DNA of 64,000 bases, from positions 1 through 64,000 of the forward strand of contig JACKQL020000008.1 of NCBI GenBank assembly GCA_018296165.2, given 5' to 3'. Position 1 is the first letter of the stretch. The number at the start of each line of letters is the position of its first letter. The notes beneath the pieces were generated by a model. The model worked only from the letters and a program-made list of their open reading frames with translations. It was not told the origin of the DNA and made no database searches. This DNA comes from Termitomyces sp. T153 (Eukaryota; Basidiomycota; Agaricomycetes; Agaricales; Lyophyllaceae). Shown here piece after piece: positions 47,656 to 58,989 of the stretch. The position numbers were made by a program, and so were the translations under genes.

Positions 47656-50600
47656 ATGCCCAGCAATGCCATCTGTGTTTGCTAGTCCTAGGGGTCCCAG
47701 GGCTTGGTGGGGTGCTGTCAATGGAAGTCCTGGAGTTTTTCAGGGGCTCTGTCAAGGTTTTTTTGGGGTTTCCAAGTGTTGTCCTCAGGTTCATAGCCCT
47801 TCCAGTGGACCAAGTACTGGGATCAGCCATGGACCATGCAGGAGTTGAGGATTTGGTTGACCTCATAGTGATATTCATCCTTGACTTTGATAGGGGGCAG
47901 TCAACTGGGGTATTGCCCAGGGAAGAGGTCCAGAGCATATTTTTCAAGGGGTCATACATGGAACACAGGGTGGAGGCCCTTCAGGCCTGGGGGTAGGTTG
48001 AGCTTGTAGGCATGCATGGAGACCTTTTAGAGGACTTTGAAAGGACTAAGACATTTGTGATTGAGCTTGACAGAAGGCCTATAAGTCTTGAGATTTCTTT
48101 GATTGAGCTAGACCAAGGTGCTGGAGGGCCAGTCAGGGGTTGGTTTGCATCAGGTGTTGGCATACTTGGAGTAGGCTTGATTTGCAGTGTTGATCTCATC
48201 CTGGAGGAACTGGTAAAGGGACTGGAGGTCTTCAGCAACTTTGTGGGCAATGTGGGAAGGAATATCTATGAGGAATAGTGTAAGTTGGGAGTTGTAGCCC
48301 TTATTGGCATAGAAAGGGGAAACTCCAGTGGTGGAGTGCAGTGTGTTGTTGTAGGTAAACTTGGTGAGGGGGAGTTCCACATGCCAATTGTTCTGTAAAT
48401 AGCTAGCATAGAGGTGGAGATACTGTTCCAATGTCTGGTTTACTCATTCTATCTGTCCATTGGTCTCCAAGTGATAGGTGGTGGAGAGGTCAGTTCTTAT
48501 CTCAAGTGCTTTGCACAGCAATTGCCAGAAATGGGAGACAAACAGAGGTCTGCAGTCAAAGATGATGTCATCTTGGAGTTTGTGTTTGGAGAATACATGT
48601 TCAAGGAATAATTTGGCAAACTCCAGAGCATTGTTGGTGGTGTGGCAGGGGATGAAGAGAGCTTGTTTGGTGAGGCAGCAGACAATGATGAGGATTGTGT
48701 CAAAACCTTTGGAGTTGGGGAGTTCAATGATGTGATCCATTCAGATTGAGGACCAGGGGCACTAACCAATGGGAAGGGGCTTCAATAATTCAAGGGTGGT
48801 GGCAGAGTACCTTGGCTCAGAGACAAGGTTTGCAGGCCCTTACATATTGTGTGACATCCTTCTTCATTCTTGGCCAAAAGTAAATCCATGAGATGAGCTG
48901 AAAGGTCTTATGAATTCCTGGGTGCCCACAGAGCTTGTGGTTATGGTGTTGCTAGAGTATGTTGAGGCAAATGGACTTGTGGTCTGGAGCATAGATTCAT
49001 CCACTCCAGAGCAAGAGGCAGTGGTCTGGAGATAGCATGAAGGGGTTTTTGGCACTTGATTCATCAGTGGAGTTGTTGTGGGAATCATGCTGGGCAAAGA
49101 AGGAGTCTGGGGGTGAATTTCCAATTTGGTGGAGGATTCCTTCTTTGTTTAAAATTAGCATGGCATGTAGATGTTCAGGGGGAATTATCACTCAATGGTT
49201 GAATGTGTTCTGCTCAGCTTCAAATGACTTCTTTAGATACATGTCAGACCTTCACATAAGTATGTTGGGCTTTGTGCTAAGTCATCTGGGGCAGTAGTGG
49301 ATGGTAAAGTCATACTCCAAGAGTTCAGACCATTGAGCTTGGCAGCAGCTGAGTTGCTTTGTAGTTGTGAAGTATTGCAGATTGTTGTGATTGGAGTAGA
49401 CTTGAATGTGGTGCAGGGATCCCTCAAGGTAGGCCTGCCACTGATGGAAGGCTTTGACAATTGCAAGGAGTTCTTTGTCATAGATGTCATAGTTGAGCTC
49501 CATGGGGATCATTGAATGGGTGTAGAAGGTGACAGAGCAGAGATCCTTGCCTCTAGAGTCTGACTGGGAGAGTATTCCAGCAATAGCATAGTTGGAGGCA
49601 TCACACTCAAACATGATCAGCAGAGAGGGGTCAAAATAGTGGAGAACTGGAGCAGAGGTGAAGGCCTTTTTGAGGAGGAGGAATACACTTTGGCACTTGC
49701 TGTCTCAATCCCAAGGAGTGTCCTTCCACATGAGTGGGTTGAGGGGTTTGGTGATTCCAGAGTAGTTGTTGATGAATCAGCAATAAAAGTTAGCAAACTC
49801 CAGAAATGACTGTACCTCCTTGACATTCTGCAGTGGGGGCCAGTTGAGTATGGCTTTGACCTTGGCAGGGTCCATGCATACACCATCAGGAGTGATGATG
49901 ACTCCAAGGTATTTGACCTCCATCATGTGGAAGAAGCATTTCTTGGGTTTGGCATGGAGGTAGTACTCCTGAAGTCATTCTAGAATGCAGCAGACATGAT
50001 CTGGATGCTCCTTGGGTGAGTTTGAGTAGATCAGTATGTTGTCCAGGTACACAATAACAAAAATGTCATTCATGTTGTGGAAGATGTCATTCATGAAGTA
50101 CTGGAAAGTGGTGGGTGAGTTAGTCACTCTGAAGGGCATTACTAGGTACTAAAAGAGGCCATAGTGGATGTGAAAGGTGGTCTTCCATTCATGTCCTGGA
50201 GCAATCCAGACATTGTTGTAGCCAGAGCAGAGATCTATCTTTGTGTAGATCTTGGCACTGAAGAGGCAGTCAACAAGGTCTCCAATCAGGGGAAGAGAAT
50301 ACCAGTTCTTCTTTGTGACTTTGTTGAGTTCCCAGTAATCTACACAGAGTCAGAGTGATCTGTCCTTCTTCTTGGTAAACAAGACCAGAGCACCAGCAGC
50401 AGAGATTGACAGGCATATGAAGCCTTTGCCAAGCATGTCATTGAGGTATTTCTTCAGGGCCTGGAGCTCAATCTTAGACATGTTATAGATTTTGCCAAAT
50501 GGGGGTGAGGTGCGTCTTTCAAGGTTGATCTTGTGATCATAGGAGAAATGTAGGGGAAGTTCTTTGGCACTCCCTTTAGAGAACATGTCAGCAAATTCAT

Positions 50601-52049
50601 AATACTCTGGAGGAACTACTTTGTATAGAATCTGCTCCTCCATTTTGCACTCTGGCAGGGTAGTTTCTGCACAAAGGTGCTCCTCCAGTAGGGCTAGCAT
50701 GATTTGTAACTGAAAGGTGGGGGTGCCATCTTGTAAGATGCATGCAAAGGGGATGGTGCTGATGATTTTGATATCAAGGTTTCTGGAGTTGATGGGGGTA
50801 GGCAATGGGGTGGTAGCAGTTGTGTCTGGAGTGGTGGCAGAGCTGTTTGGAGGGGTTGAACATTGCTGGTTGGAGTACCACAGGCCTTTGTATCGATTCT
50901 GGGATATGTTGGGGGGCGGCCATTATGATTTGATTGAGGATGACCAAGGTGAGGGTGCATTTTCTTTACTTTCTGGGTTGCCATTGAAGGTGGAGGGGCT
51001 TTGGGTTGCTCCAGAAGTGCTGACACTAGGGTTGGGGATGTTGGAGTCTGAGATGGACTGGAGGCAAAGGGGGATGGCAGCTGCTAGACTTGCTTTGGGG
51101 CCAGGAAACCACATGGTGAGATTCTTCCAGTCAATGTTGGGGTTGACATCTTGTAGCCACAGAAGTCCAAGCATGATTGGAGTCATTGGGGGGAGTTGGG
51201 TGATGAGAAGCTAGGCCTGAAACCATAGGTCATTGTTAAGGGTGAGAGTGTTGTTGTGGTATTGAGTGATTCCTATCATGGCAGAGCTCCCATTGAAGAG
51301 TTGGAGCTCAAGGGGTTTGTCAAGGTTGTTGCATTGGAGGTCAAGTTGACTGCTAATGAAGATGCTGGAGGTGCCACTGTCAATGAGGGTGGGGAGGACC
51401 TTGGGTGAGTTGTCAAGTCAGACATTGATGACAAACAACTGCACAGACCTTGAGCAGAGCTGCAAAGGAGTCCAGAGTTGGTCAATCATGGCCTCAGAGT
51501 TCTTGGAGGGGGGTGAGACATCAAAGGGCACTAGTCTAGAGTTGGTCAGGTTGCCCCAGTCAAGGCAGAGGATGAGGCTGGGCCAGTCAATGCATGGATT
51601 GGTGGAGTAGAGCCATAAGAAGCCTAAGATGATGGAGGCAGAGGAGTGTAGTTTTGTGATGAGTAATTGGAGTTCTTGCTGTCACTCATTGGCAAAGGTC
51701 ATGGTCATCTCCAAGCAGTGTGTGATATCTCTGATGAGGGTGGGGTCATCATCAAAGAGCTTGAGGAGGATTGAAGTAGGGAGGCGTCAGAGGTGTTAGG
51801 AAGTAAGTGCCACCAGGGATTCATTGATGAAGTTATCTGTGGCACTACTGTCAACCAATGTGGGGACAGAGTTGTCAGAGAAGAAGAGGATGATGTGATG
51901 GAGGATGGTAGTGGAAGAGTGGGAGGGGAGGTGTGCTGGGAGGTTGTCTGGAGTGAATACCATTGCATGGAGAAGTGGGCCAGGGTGGAGAAGATGTTGG
52001 GGTCTGGTCCATGAGTCTAGTGTGTTTTCAAGACCTAAACTGCTGACTT
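47656..52049 (-). pseudogene. Pol of element C with chromodomain
   Basis: Two retropepsin-like motifs are seen: LVDSSAT (Asp codon at 51850-51852) and LIDSGTS (Asp codon at 51379-51381). RT begins around 50700 (VPPEYYEFADMFSKGSAKEL, SPPFGKIYNMSKIELQALKK) and its catalytic motif reads YLDN (50038-50049), so the second Asp is lost. RNase H covers 49614-49282 (ELNYDIYDKELLAIVKAFHQ). The integrase zinc region lies near 48960-48830, the integrase core at 48740-48444 (MDHIIELPNSKGFDTILIIV, ending LETNGQIE), then HVELPLTKFTYNNTLHSTTG (about 48375). A chromodomain reads [15 protein letters not shown] at about 47820-47775; such domains target integration to heterochromatin. Stops and shifts break all parts. 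Confidence 0.85.
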
Positions 52050-54549
52050 GTTTTCCATAAACTGGTAGTTGCAGTCTTCTCCATCAATAGTCCACATAGC
52101 ACATCCCATCACCTGGTGTTTAGGACAGTTACTAATAAAGTGTCCCTGCTCACCACATAGGATGCATGTGCCCTCCTTCTGTCATTTCTCCTGTGTCTTC
52201 TCTGGTACATTGACCCATAGTCTATTCCAAATTTTATTTGCACATAGGGCTTCTTGGTTGTCAGTGGAATCTGAAGTGTTATTGAAGTCATTGGAGTTGG
52301 TGTCCAGGGGTACTGGGGCCTCATGGAGGTCAGTGGCATTGAGTTGGGCAGGGAAGCACTGTTTTGGGAGTTGATTGGTGCTGGAAGGTCCTCAGCCCAG
52401 AGGGAAACAGAGTACAGAGTTGGCGGGATTGACAGAGATTGAAGGTCAATTGCTGTTGGTTGCTCTAGCCTGCCACTTGGTGTTGCTGGAGGTGTTCCAC
52501 AAGGTCCACAGTGCTGTGTTCTCACTCTGGTCCTCCCAGTGATGCTAGTTGACCTGAGTAACAAGTGCCTTGTATTTGTCATATGTGGTTTGCTTGGGTG
52601 TGAGACAGAGGACATCCTTGATCTGCTGAGGCAGGGTGTGATGGAGAGCAAATTGGAGAGTGTTATAGTTCCACCTGGTTTTGTAGGCTTCCCATTCAAA
52701 TCATATGATGAAGGTTGTGAAGTGCTCATTGTTGCACATTTGGAGGTTGAAGAATTTCTTCTCTGCTTCTGCTACAGTATCAAAGATGCCAAACTTACTA
52801 AAGAATTCCTGGGTGAAAGCAGGCTAGTTGGAAAGTATGGAGTTGTTGGGATCAAATTGGAGTAGTGTGGTGTAATGGTCAAAAGAGATACTCTGCAAAT
52901 ATGATGCAGCAAAGAGTACTCATGAGCTTTCAAGCTGGAAGGTAATGGGCTTAGCTTGGAACATCATTAGACACTGTGTTAGAAAGATGTGCCACTTCCA
53001 GGGGTCATGGCCAGTGAAAAGTTTGGACTTTTGAATGTCAAGTTTTCCTTCCCAAGCCAGTGTGTTGTGAGTATTGTCCTGTGTGTTTTGAGTTTGGGGT
53101 GGGGATCCAGCATAGTAGTAGTAATAAGAGTTGTTTTCATTTCTGCACTGGGGGGGAAAGTTGTCCATGGCTAGGCCCCATCCTCTAGGTAGTCCACTGT
53201 TGGGAGGCCTGCTGCCAGGGAGTTGACCTGCATTGCCCAGGGGAGGTTCTGGGGCCTATCAAGGGGGAGGGGGTCCTCTGGGGGTGGGGGGTTCAAAGTA
53301 ATTAGTGTTGGTGGAAGGGTTGGGCATCAGAATGGGTGGAGGATGAGGGAGGTTGGTGAGAAAAGGGGGTCAGAGTGCCCTGGGGCCCATGGGTTGTTTC
53401 AGAGGGACTGGGATGCTCTGGTGGGGTGGAGGGATGTTGATATAGAGGGTGTGGAGATCAAAATGGGGAGGTCTGTCTCATGGAGGGCCATTGCATGAGG
53501 TGAGCTTGTCGGTGGAGTTACCAGGCTTGTCAATATAGGAGAGAGTCCAGTTGTTGTTATTGATATATGGGAGCAGCCATTGTGCATGGGGCTCAGGGGT
53601 GGGTGGCAGGCTGATCCCATGTATGGAAAGCGCTGGGGACAGAGTTGGCCTAGGAACAAGTAGAGGGAGCCAGGGTGTGGGCAGCAGGTTGGTTAAACAA
53701 TCTTTCTGCAGGGTTGAAGTTCCTCAAAAGGCTGAAGGCTGTGTTAAGTTCTTCCTGCTGGTGGAGAATGGGAGGTAGGGCTTTGCTTTGTGTCCCAACA
53801 GGTTCCTTTCATTGCACATAGAAGGAGTAGGAGGAGTCCAGAGGGTCTTTGAATAGCCAGGAGTTCAGACTGGTGTGGATTTCTCTAATCAATGCATAGT
53901 GCTTATTTTGTAAATTAGTGTCAATTCCCAGAGTGCCTTGTGTAGTTTTGGGGAGGTTTCCCTGCAGGTAGCATTTGTAGAAGCCAAGGAGTTGGTCTGC
54001 CCAAACTTCTGGAGTGGTGGGGGTAGCAGGGTAGCCTAGGTTGACAAGGAGAGTGCAAGTGCACCTTGCAAACTCCACAGAGGAGAGGCAGAGGAAGTGG
54101 AGAACTTCATTATGCTGTTGGACATAGGCTTTGACCCTTTGCTGCTTAGAGGAAGGGAGGACTTGAATGGAAAATGGCAGACAAGGAGGAGAATAATTAT
54201 CTGGGTGCTTCAGAGGGGCTGGGGCTGCAGTGGGAACTGGGTATGCATAGTAGTGAGTGGAGGGAAGGTAGGTAGGGTTGGGGGGTGCTGTGGAGTATCC
54301 TCTAGGGTACATGCAGGGGTTGTTGCCATCAGCAGGAAATGCTAGAGAGTAGCACTAGCCTAGAGAGATTCCTTGGCTGATGGAGAGGGCATAGAATGCC
54401 TGGTTGGGGTCAGGGGTCTAATAGTGGGGAATGTACTGATCTGCAGGAGAGCTGGGGTAAAACGAGGCATATTGGTTTTTAGGGACTGGCTGACCATAGA
54501 CATCAGTTAGGTCACTGGCAGGATTGTACATGGAGTTATATACAGACAT
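52050..54549 (-). pseudogene. Gag of element C
   Basis: It starts at the ATG at 54549, just inside the primer-binding site, and matches the Gag of element A through the AYVQQHNEVLHFLC block (about 54130). A Pro-rich middle follows. A capsid-like Gag domain lies at 53168-52540 (FTGHDPWKWHIFLTQCLMMF, then a block with FFSKFGIFDTVAEAEKKFFN). A CCHC zinc knuckle CILCGEQGHFISNC (52166-52125) is intact in spacing, preceded by an in-frame TGA that probably was CGA. Acts as particle protein and RNA binder. Confidence 0.8.
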
Positions 54550-54568
54550 CAAGAATGGGGTAAGGGAG

Positions 54569-54581
54569 AGTCTTAATATTA
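54569..54581 (-). promoter_or_regulatory. Primer-binding site of element C
   Basis: Next to the LTR the minus strand reads TAATATTAAGACT. It differs by one base from the complement of the LTR 13-mer at 55141-55153 (AGTCTTGATATTA on the minus strand). The same arrangement is perfect in element A. It supports Tf1-like self-priming for the family. Confidence 0.65.
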
Positions 54582-55639
54582 TGTCAGGTTCCACTGACTA
54601 TAGGAGCTTAGCTACACTGGGTGAGTTCTTACTAGGCAGATGTGATGTCCTGCACTTATAACCTAGTGCTCCAGAGTTGGTGTGGACTAGAGGGACTTGT
54701 GAGGAGAAGCTAAGAGAAGTGGTCCAAGCAAGTCTGGAGTGGTCTGAGGAAGTCTAAGACCAAGTATATTAGACATTGGGCTTAGGCAAGTGCTAGAAAC
54801 AAGTTTGTAGGTGTGCAAATAGATTGTGGGGCAAGCAGAGCTTTGCAAGTGATGGAGGCAGAGCTGGAGTTGGATGGGGGATCAATCAAGACTTGATGGG
54901 TTCTGGGGCTGAGCAATGGATGAGGTCTGGAGTTGTCATAAGAATGTTTGGGGATCATAGCATGTGTGCCGAATTTGTACTGATATTGGAGATGAAAAGA
55001 ACTTAGAGAAACAAAGGAGATAGAGACAATTGAGACAAGACAGAGGCAAGACAAGATGAGACTGAGAGAAGAGATAGATTCAGGACTAAAAATAGAAATA
55101 GAGACAGAAAGAGACATGAGACACAAGTAACCAGTTAATGTAATATCAAGACTAGAGTACGAGGTGCTACTCTACGGATTATATACTAACTACTGGAGAG
55201 CTCCAGAGGGCAGTGGGTGTGACAGCAGGGCTTAATGGAGCCATGCAGAGTCAATGGGTGTCAGTTGCAATTGAGGGGTGGGCTGCAGTGATATCCTGAT
55301 AGGATCAGTTGGGAGTGCAGGTTGCTCTGGGGTCATTGTGATGCTTCAGAATAGGTTGGGTGAGTCAGGGTGGTGAGCCAGAGACATATAATAGAGTCAG
55401 GAACAGTGAGGGAGGATTCTAGGAGCTCAGGAGAGTCAAGGGAAGTGTTGACAGCTGTGGAGAAGGCATTGGAGTTAGCCAGGTGGCTGTCAGAGTTTTC
55501 CAGAGAAGTGTCAGAGTTACCTGGGGTGGCTACAGAGGGTGTTCAATGGTTGGGAGTTTTAACAAGGAATTGGGAAGGAACTCTGGAGAAGCAAGCAGGC
55601 TGGGCACAATGTCAGGAGTCCAGGGAGTGGATTGTAACA
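54582..55639 (-). repeat. 5' LTR of element C (1058 bp)
   Basis: In element orientation it begins TGTTACAATCC at 55639 and ends AACCTGACA at 54582. It aligns end to end with LTR B and LTR A. A TATA-like TATATAAT lies upstream of the 13-mer at 55141-55153. The five bases outside it are GTTGA (55640-55644), the complement of TCAAC outside LTR B. Confidence 0.9.
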
Positions 55640-56346
55640 GTTGACAACATTCAGAACCAGCTTCAAATCTCATCCCTCCCCATCCAACCAGCCTCCAGCA
55701 CCAGCAGCTTTCCACCTGTGCTGGCTCCTACTCTGGCACTCATTGCTGAGGCAGAAGAGCCCAACAATGACAAGGCTGCCCAGCCCAAAGAGGATGAGAG
55801 CAAGATGGACTGTGCCACTGCTGTTGATCAGTTTGCCATTGCTGACAACTCCACTCTCATCAGCAACCCTGTTGCTACTGTCACTAACTCTGGTATTCCC
55901 AGTGGGTCTGCCACTGACTCTGTCACTTCCACCAGGTCCACTGCTAGCATCACTGACTTGGCCATCACTACCAACTCCATCACTCCCACTGGGCCTACTA
56001 CCAGCATCATCAATTCTGCCATTGCCACCAGACTGGCAGCTAGCAATGAATCCACTGTGCCCATTGGTGTTGAATCCATTTTGGCCAGTCACATTGCTGC
56101 AACTGGGCAATTGATGGATGTGAATACAACAGGCCCAGCACCACCTCATGCTCCAGATGAGATTGTGCCATGATGTGGCTGCAGCACCTCCCATGTGACA
56201 TGACCCCCCACCAAATGTACCTGTTTCTCCAGTTGTCTAGCAAGTAATAGAAAGGCTGATGAACATGCTGAGGAAGCAATAGTCAAGAAGATGAAGGAAG
56301 CATGAAAAGGATGAGGGCCACTGAACTTTATTGACATTTTTTGGAC
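55640..56346 (+). pseudogene. Cys-cluster gene, 3' half (split by retrotransposon)
   Basis: The open frame begins exactly at the LTR edge (GTTGAC AAC ATT CAG, reading VDNIQNQLQISSLP) and stays open to a TGA at 56171-56173. It then continues recognisably (NRKADEHAEEAIVKKMKEA, about 56245-56301) to about 56346. The protein is rich in Ser, Thr, Ala and Ile with a Lys/Glu-rich end. No upstream start exists on this side because the LTR intervenes. The frame fits directly onto the 5' half at 27339-25761, which ends GMV at the same target sequence. Confidence 0.6.
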
Positions 56347-56429
56347 TTTTTCAAGATGTTCCAGCCTAGTTATTACATTGTTAGATTTTGTCATACTTGA
56401 TGAAAATGTATATATACTATTTGATTAGA

Positions 56430-57450
56430 ATTGAAATTGTAGGTTTGACTCCTAAAGCAATGTTCTTTGGAATTTTTTGACTTCTGTAGCTACAGTAACT
56501 CATTTGTGGTTGCATCAATATGATAGAAATACAATGGAAACATGGTCTACTGGTACTGCATTGTTACTTTGTATCAATTTCATGTGGCAGCTGCAGGTTT
56601 GACTCCTGTAACTGGCAATAGGTCACAACCTCATTTGTTTTTTAACCTTTCGTTGAACACATGCAAGTTGTTTCATTGAACAAGCTGCCTAAAATACAAT
56701 GCTATTACAATGGCAATGTGGTCTACTAGTAGTGTGTTGATGCTTTGTCTCAATCCTATGTGGCAGCCACAGGTTTTACTCCTGCAGTTGGCAATAATCA
56801 TTGTGGAAGATGGTTTTTGCATGTTTGATAAAGGAAGCACATGATTTTTGTTTATGGTATAATAAATATGACAGAATTACAACAGCAACATGGTGTATTG
56901 GTACTGTTTTGTCACTTTATACCAACCTTATGTGGCAGCTGCAGGTTCAATTCCTGTAACTGCTGATGTTACTACCTCATTTGTATTTTTGACCTTGGTA
57001 CTGCATCGATGCTTTGTACTTTTACATCACACATCTCATACTGCATTGTCACTGAACCAAACACAGTTCTCTGCTGTAGTGGAATTGCATTTGAAGCTTG
57101 TTAGCCTTCCATCCCCCATGACCTCTGGGTTTGACCTGCAGTGTTTGCATTATTGATCATATTCCATGACACTTTTCCATCACAGGTCTATGGTCTAGTG
57201 GAAATGGCTTTCAAACTTTAAAGTCTTCCATCACTCTGATCAATGTATTGTGTTGGTTGCAGGTTTGACTCCTGTAGCTGGCAATTTCCATGTATGATAT
57301 GATGTAAATTTTTCAACAAACAATCATTTTCAATTGCATGTGTGTTACACCTTCTATGGTGTAGTGGAGTTCCCATTGATTCAAAGCTTTCCATACCAGC
57401 AGGTTCTGGGTTTGACCCCCTATTCTTGCATTGTCTATCATGTTCCATGC
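56430..57450 (+). repeat. Cluster of tRNA-like SINE modules
   Basis: Six modules pair an A-box-like TGGTNTANTGG with a B-box-like GGTTTGACTCC: 56543/56596, 56719/56772, 56891/56944, 57072/57128, 57191/57262 and 57357/57409 (first base of each box). A seventh B box stands alone at 56442. Three modules have an identical 53-bp A-to-B distance. The one at 56944, GGTTCAATTCC, is a canonical B box; the others look like GGTTCGACTCC after CpG decay. Two modules also share a tail (TTGCATT...ATCAT.TTCCATG). These are internal RNA polymerase III promoters of tRNA-derived SINEs or tRNA relics. Confidence 0.6.
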
Positions 57451-57918
57451 CAATTTTTTTGATTTTAGTTTAACACCTGCAAAGTTGTTTTTTGAACCTT
57501 ATTGGAGCTACTGAGCATTTCTGGAATAACAATATGCTACAAGCAGAAAGGTTGCACCATTGGAAAGTCCTACCAGAAGTAGCACTGGATATATCTATTG
57601 GAAGCGATGGAAAATGAAATCTGCCTGAATATGCAGTCCATCAACAATGTAGGGCTGTTCAAGCAGAATGAAATCCACTGAAATATGCACTCCATCAACA
57701 ATGCTGGGCTGTTCAAGTGGATTTGTTGTGAGTACTACTTCTTGTTGGAGTTGTAGATCCCTGGATGTAACAAGCTGCATTCTCTTTCAATCTCTCTGCT
57801 TGAGATCTCCTTTGTCTCTTTGAGATGATTGGTAGCAGGTCAGGTGATGCCTTGTGCTTCTGATGTGCCAGTTAATGAGATGGTGTTTATCTGTTCCTGT
57901 TTCATGTGTGTCCCCTTC
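57451..57918. other. Short duplicated phrases, no gene
   Basis: A ~60-bp direct duplication is visible near 57600-57720 (GAAATC.GCCTGAATATGCA.TCCATCAACAATG twice, each followed by GGGCTGTTCAAG). No coding block is recognised. Confidence 0.5.
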
Positions 57919-58989
57919 CTAGTTGAGAATTTCAAGAACAGATCTAGGAACTGCATAATGAGGAGACCCATCTGCTGGGCCATTGATTGGAGTTACTAGG
58001 TTATTCCATTCTCTTTGCCATAGCTGTTGTATAGTGTCATCATTGACAATCTCAAGACTTATTTGGAGATCAGACATGGGTGTAGTGCCAGGTTTGCCAG
58101 ACAGATCTGGCTCTACAGTGCTGGCATCACTAGCCAGATTGCCTGAAGGATCTGGTTGGCTTACAATGCCAGGTTTGCTAGATGGATTGGGTTGGCCTGC
58201 AATGCCAAGAGTGCCAGCAGGTTTGCCAGCCAGATCTGGGGGGCCTACCATGCTGGATTTTCTGGCCAGAGAATTTCCCACCATATCACCATTGAGTGAC
58301 CCAACATGCTTTTGTTTCCTCTGATGTTCTCCTTTCTTTTAAGCTGCCTTACATGACACTGCAGCAGCAGCCCTCTTTTCATGGTCAGCATGAGTGCCAT
58401 ACTCAGCAGGAACCTTGTCCTTATTCTTGTTGACATAACCTTCCACTGGAAGGTATAACTGGATCCATGTTCTTCCTGATGATCTCTCCAGAACTTCAGA
58501 AGGTGCAACAGCTCTGACTGACCAAGATTGTGAGGATCCTTGAACTCCAGTGATTTAGGAAGATATCTTGAATTGATGAATTTGGTACAATTCAACCACA
58601 CAGCATTGTATGAAGCCAATTTGTAATGAAAGCCTGAGGGAATTTTCTGAGAATTTTTCAGTGAGAAAGATTCAAAGAACCAGGACAACAAATTTACTAT
58701 GATGACTGTTCAAGTAGTCTTGGATGAGCATTTCCAATTCTGTCCAGGTTTGGACCATGTTGCTTGATGGAGGTGGTAGTATTGGGAAACCATCACTGTC
58801 TTGCTCAAGTGCAAGATCAGAATGGGTCAAAACAGAAGGAGTAGTGTCCTGTTGAAAGGTGTTATTTGTTGCTCTATGTGTGCTCAGGAGAGGGGACATG
58901 TAGTCCACCATCTTTTGTTTGAAGTCACCTACAAGGTCAGGAAAGATATTTTCAAATGAATACTGGTTGGTCTGTGTCAAGTGAGACAT
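57919..58989 (-). pseudogene. Conserved repetitive protein of unknown function
   Basis: It starts MSHLTQTNQYSFENIFPDLV at 58989. A block DSDGFPILPP leads to a helix-rich part. The frame shifts near 58685 into NAVWLNCTKFINSRYLPKSL and LLHLLKFWRDHQEEHG, and again near 58330 into a Pro/Gly/Ser-rich tail with tandem PDxSGKPG-like repeats (about 58250-58070). It ends HYAVPRSVLEILN at 57919. I recall the DGFP...LxFRDPxxM type from repeated mushroom proteins, often near transposons; function unknown. Confidence 0.5.

Larger units (their letters stand above)
47656..55639 (-). mobile_element. Element C: chromovirus-type Gypsy retrotransposon lacking its 3' LTR
   Basis: In element order: 5' LTR (55639-54582), primer-binding site, gag, protease, RT, RNase H, integrase and chromodomain, ending abruptly near 47656. 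The missing end (polypurine tract and 3' LTR) seems to be the sequence at ~24.6-25.76 kb in opposite orientation. The gag and LTR also occur as element A. CpG-depleted, with stops in every domain. Confidence 0.85.

Noticed and set aside
55370..55639. N-terminal extension of the 268-codon plus frame
   Set aside because: This part lies inside the LTR; only the sequence from 55640 is host coding.
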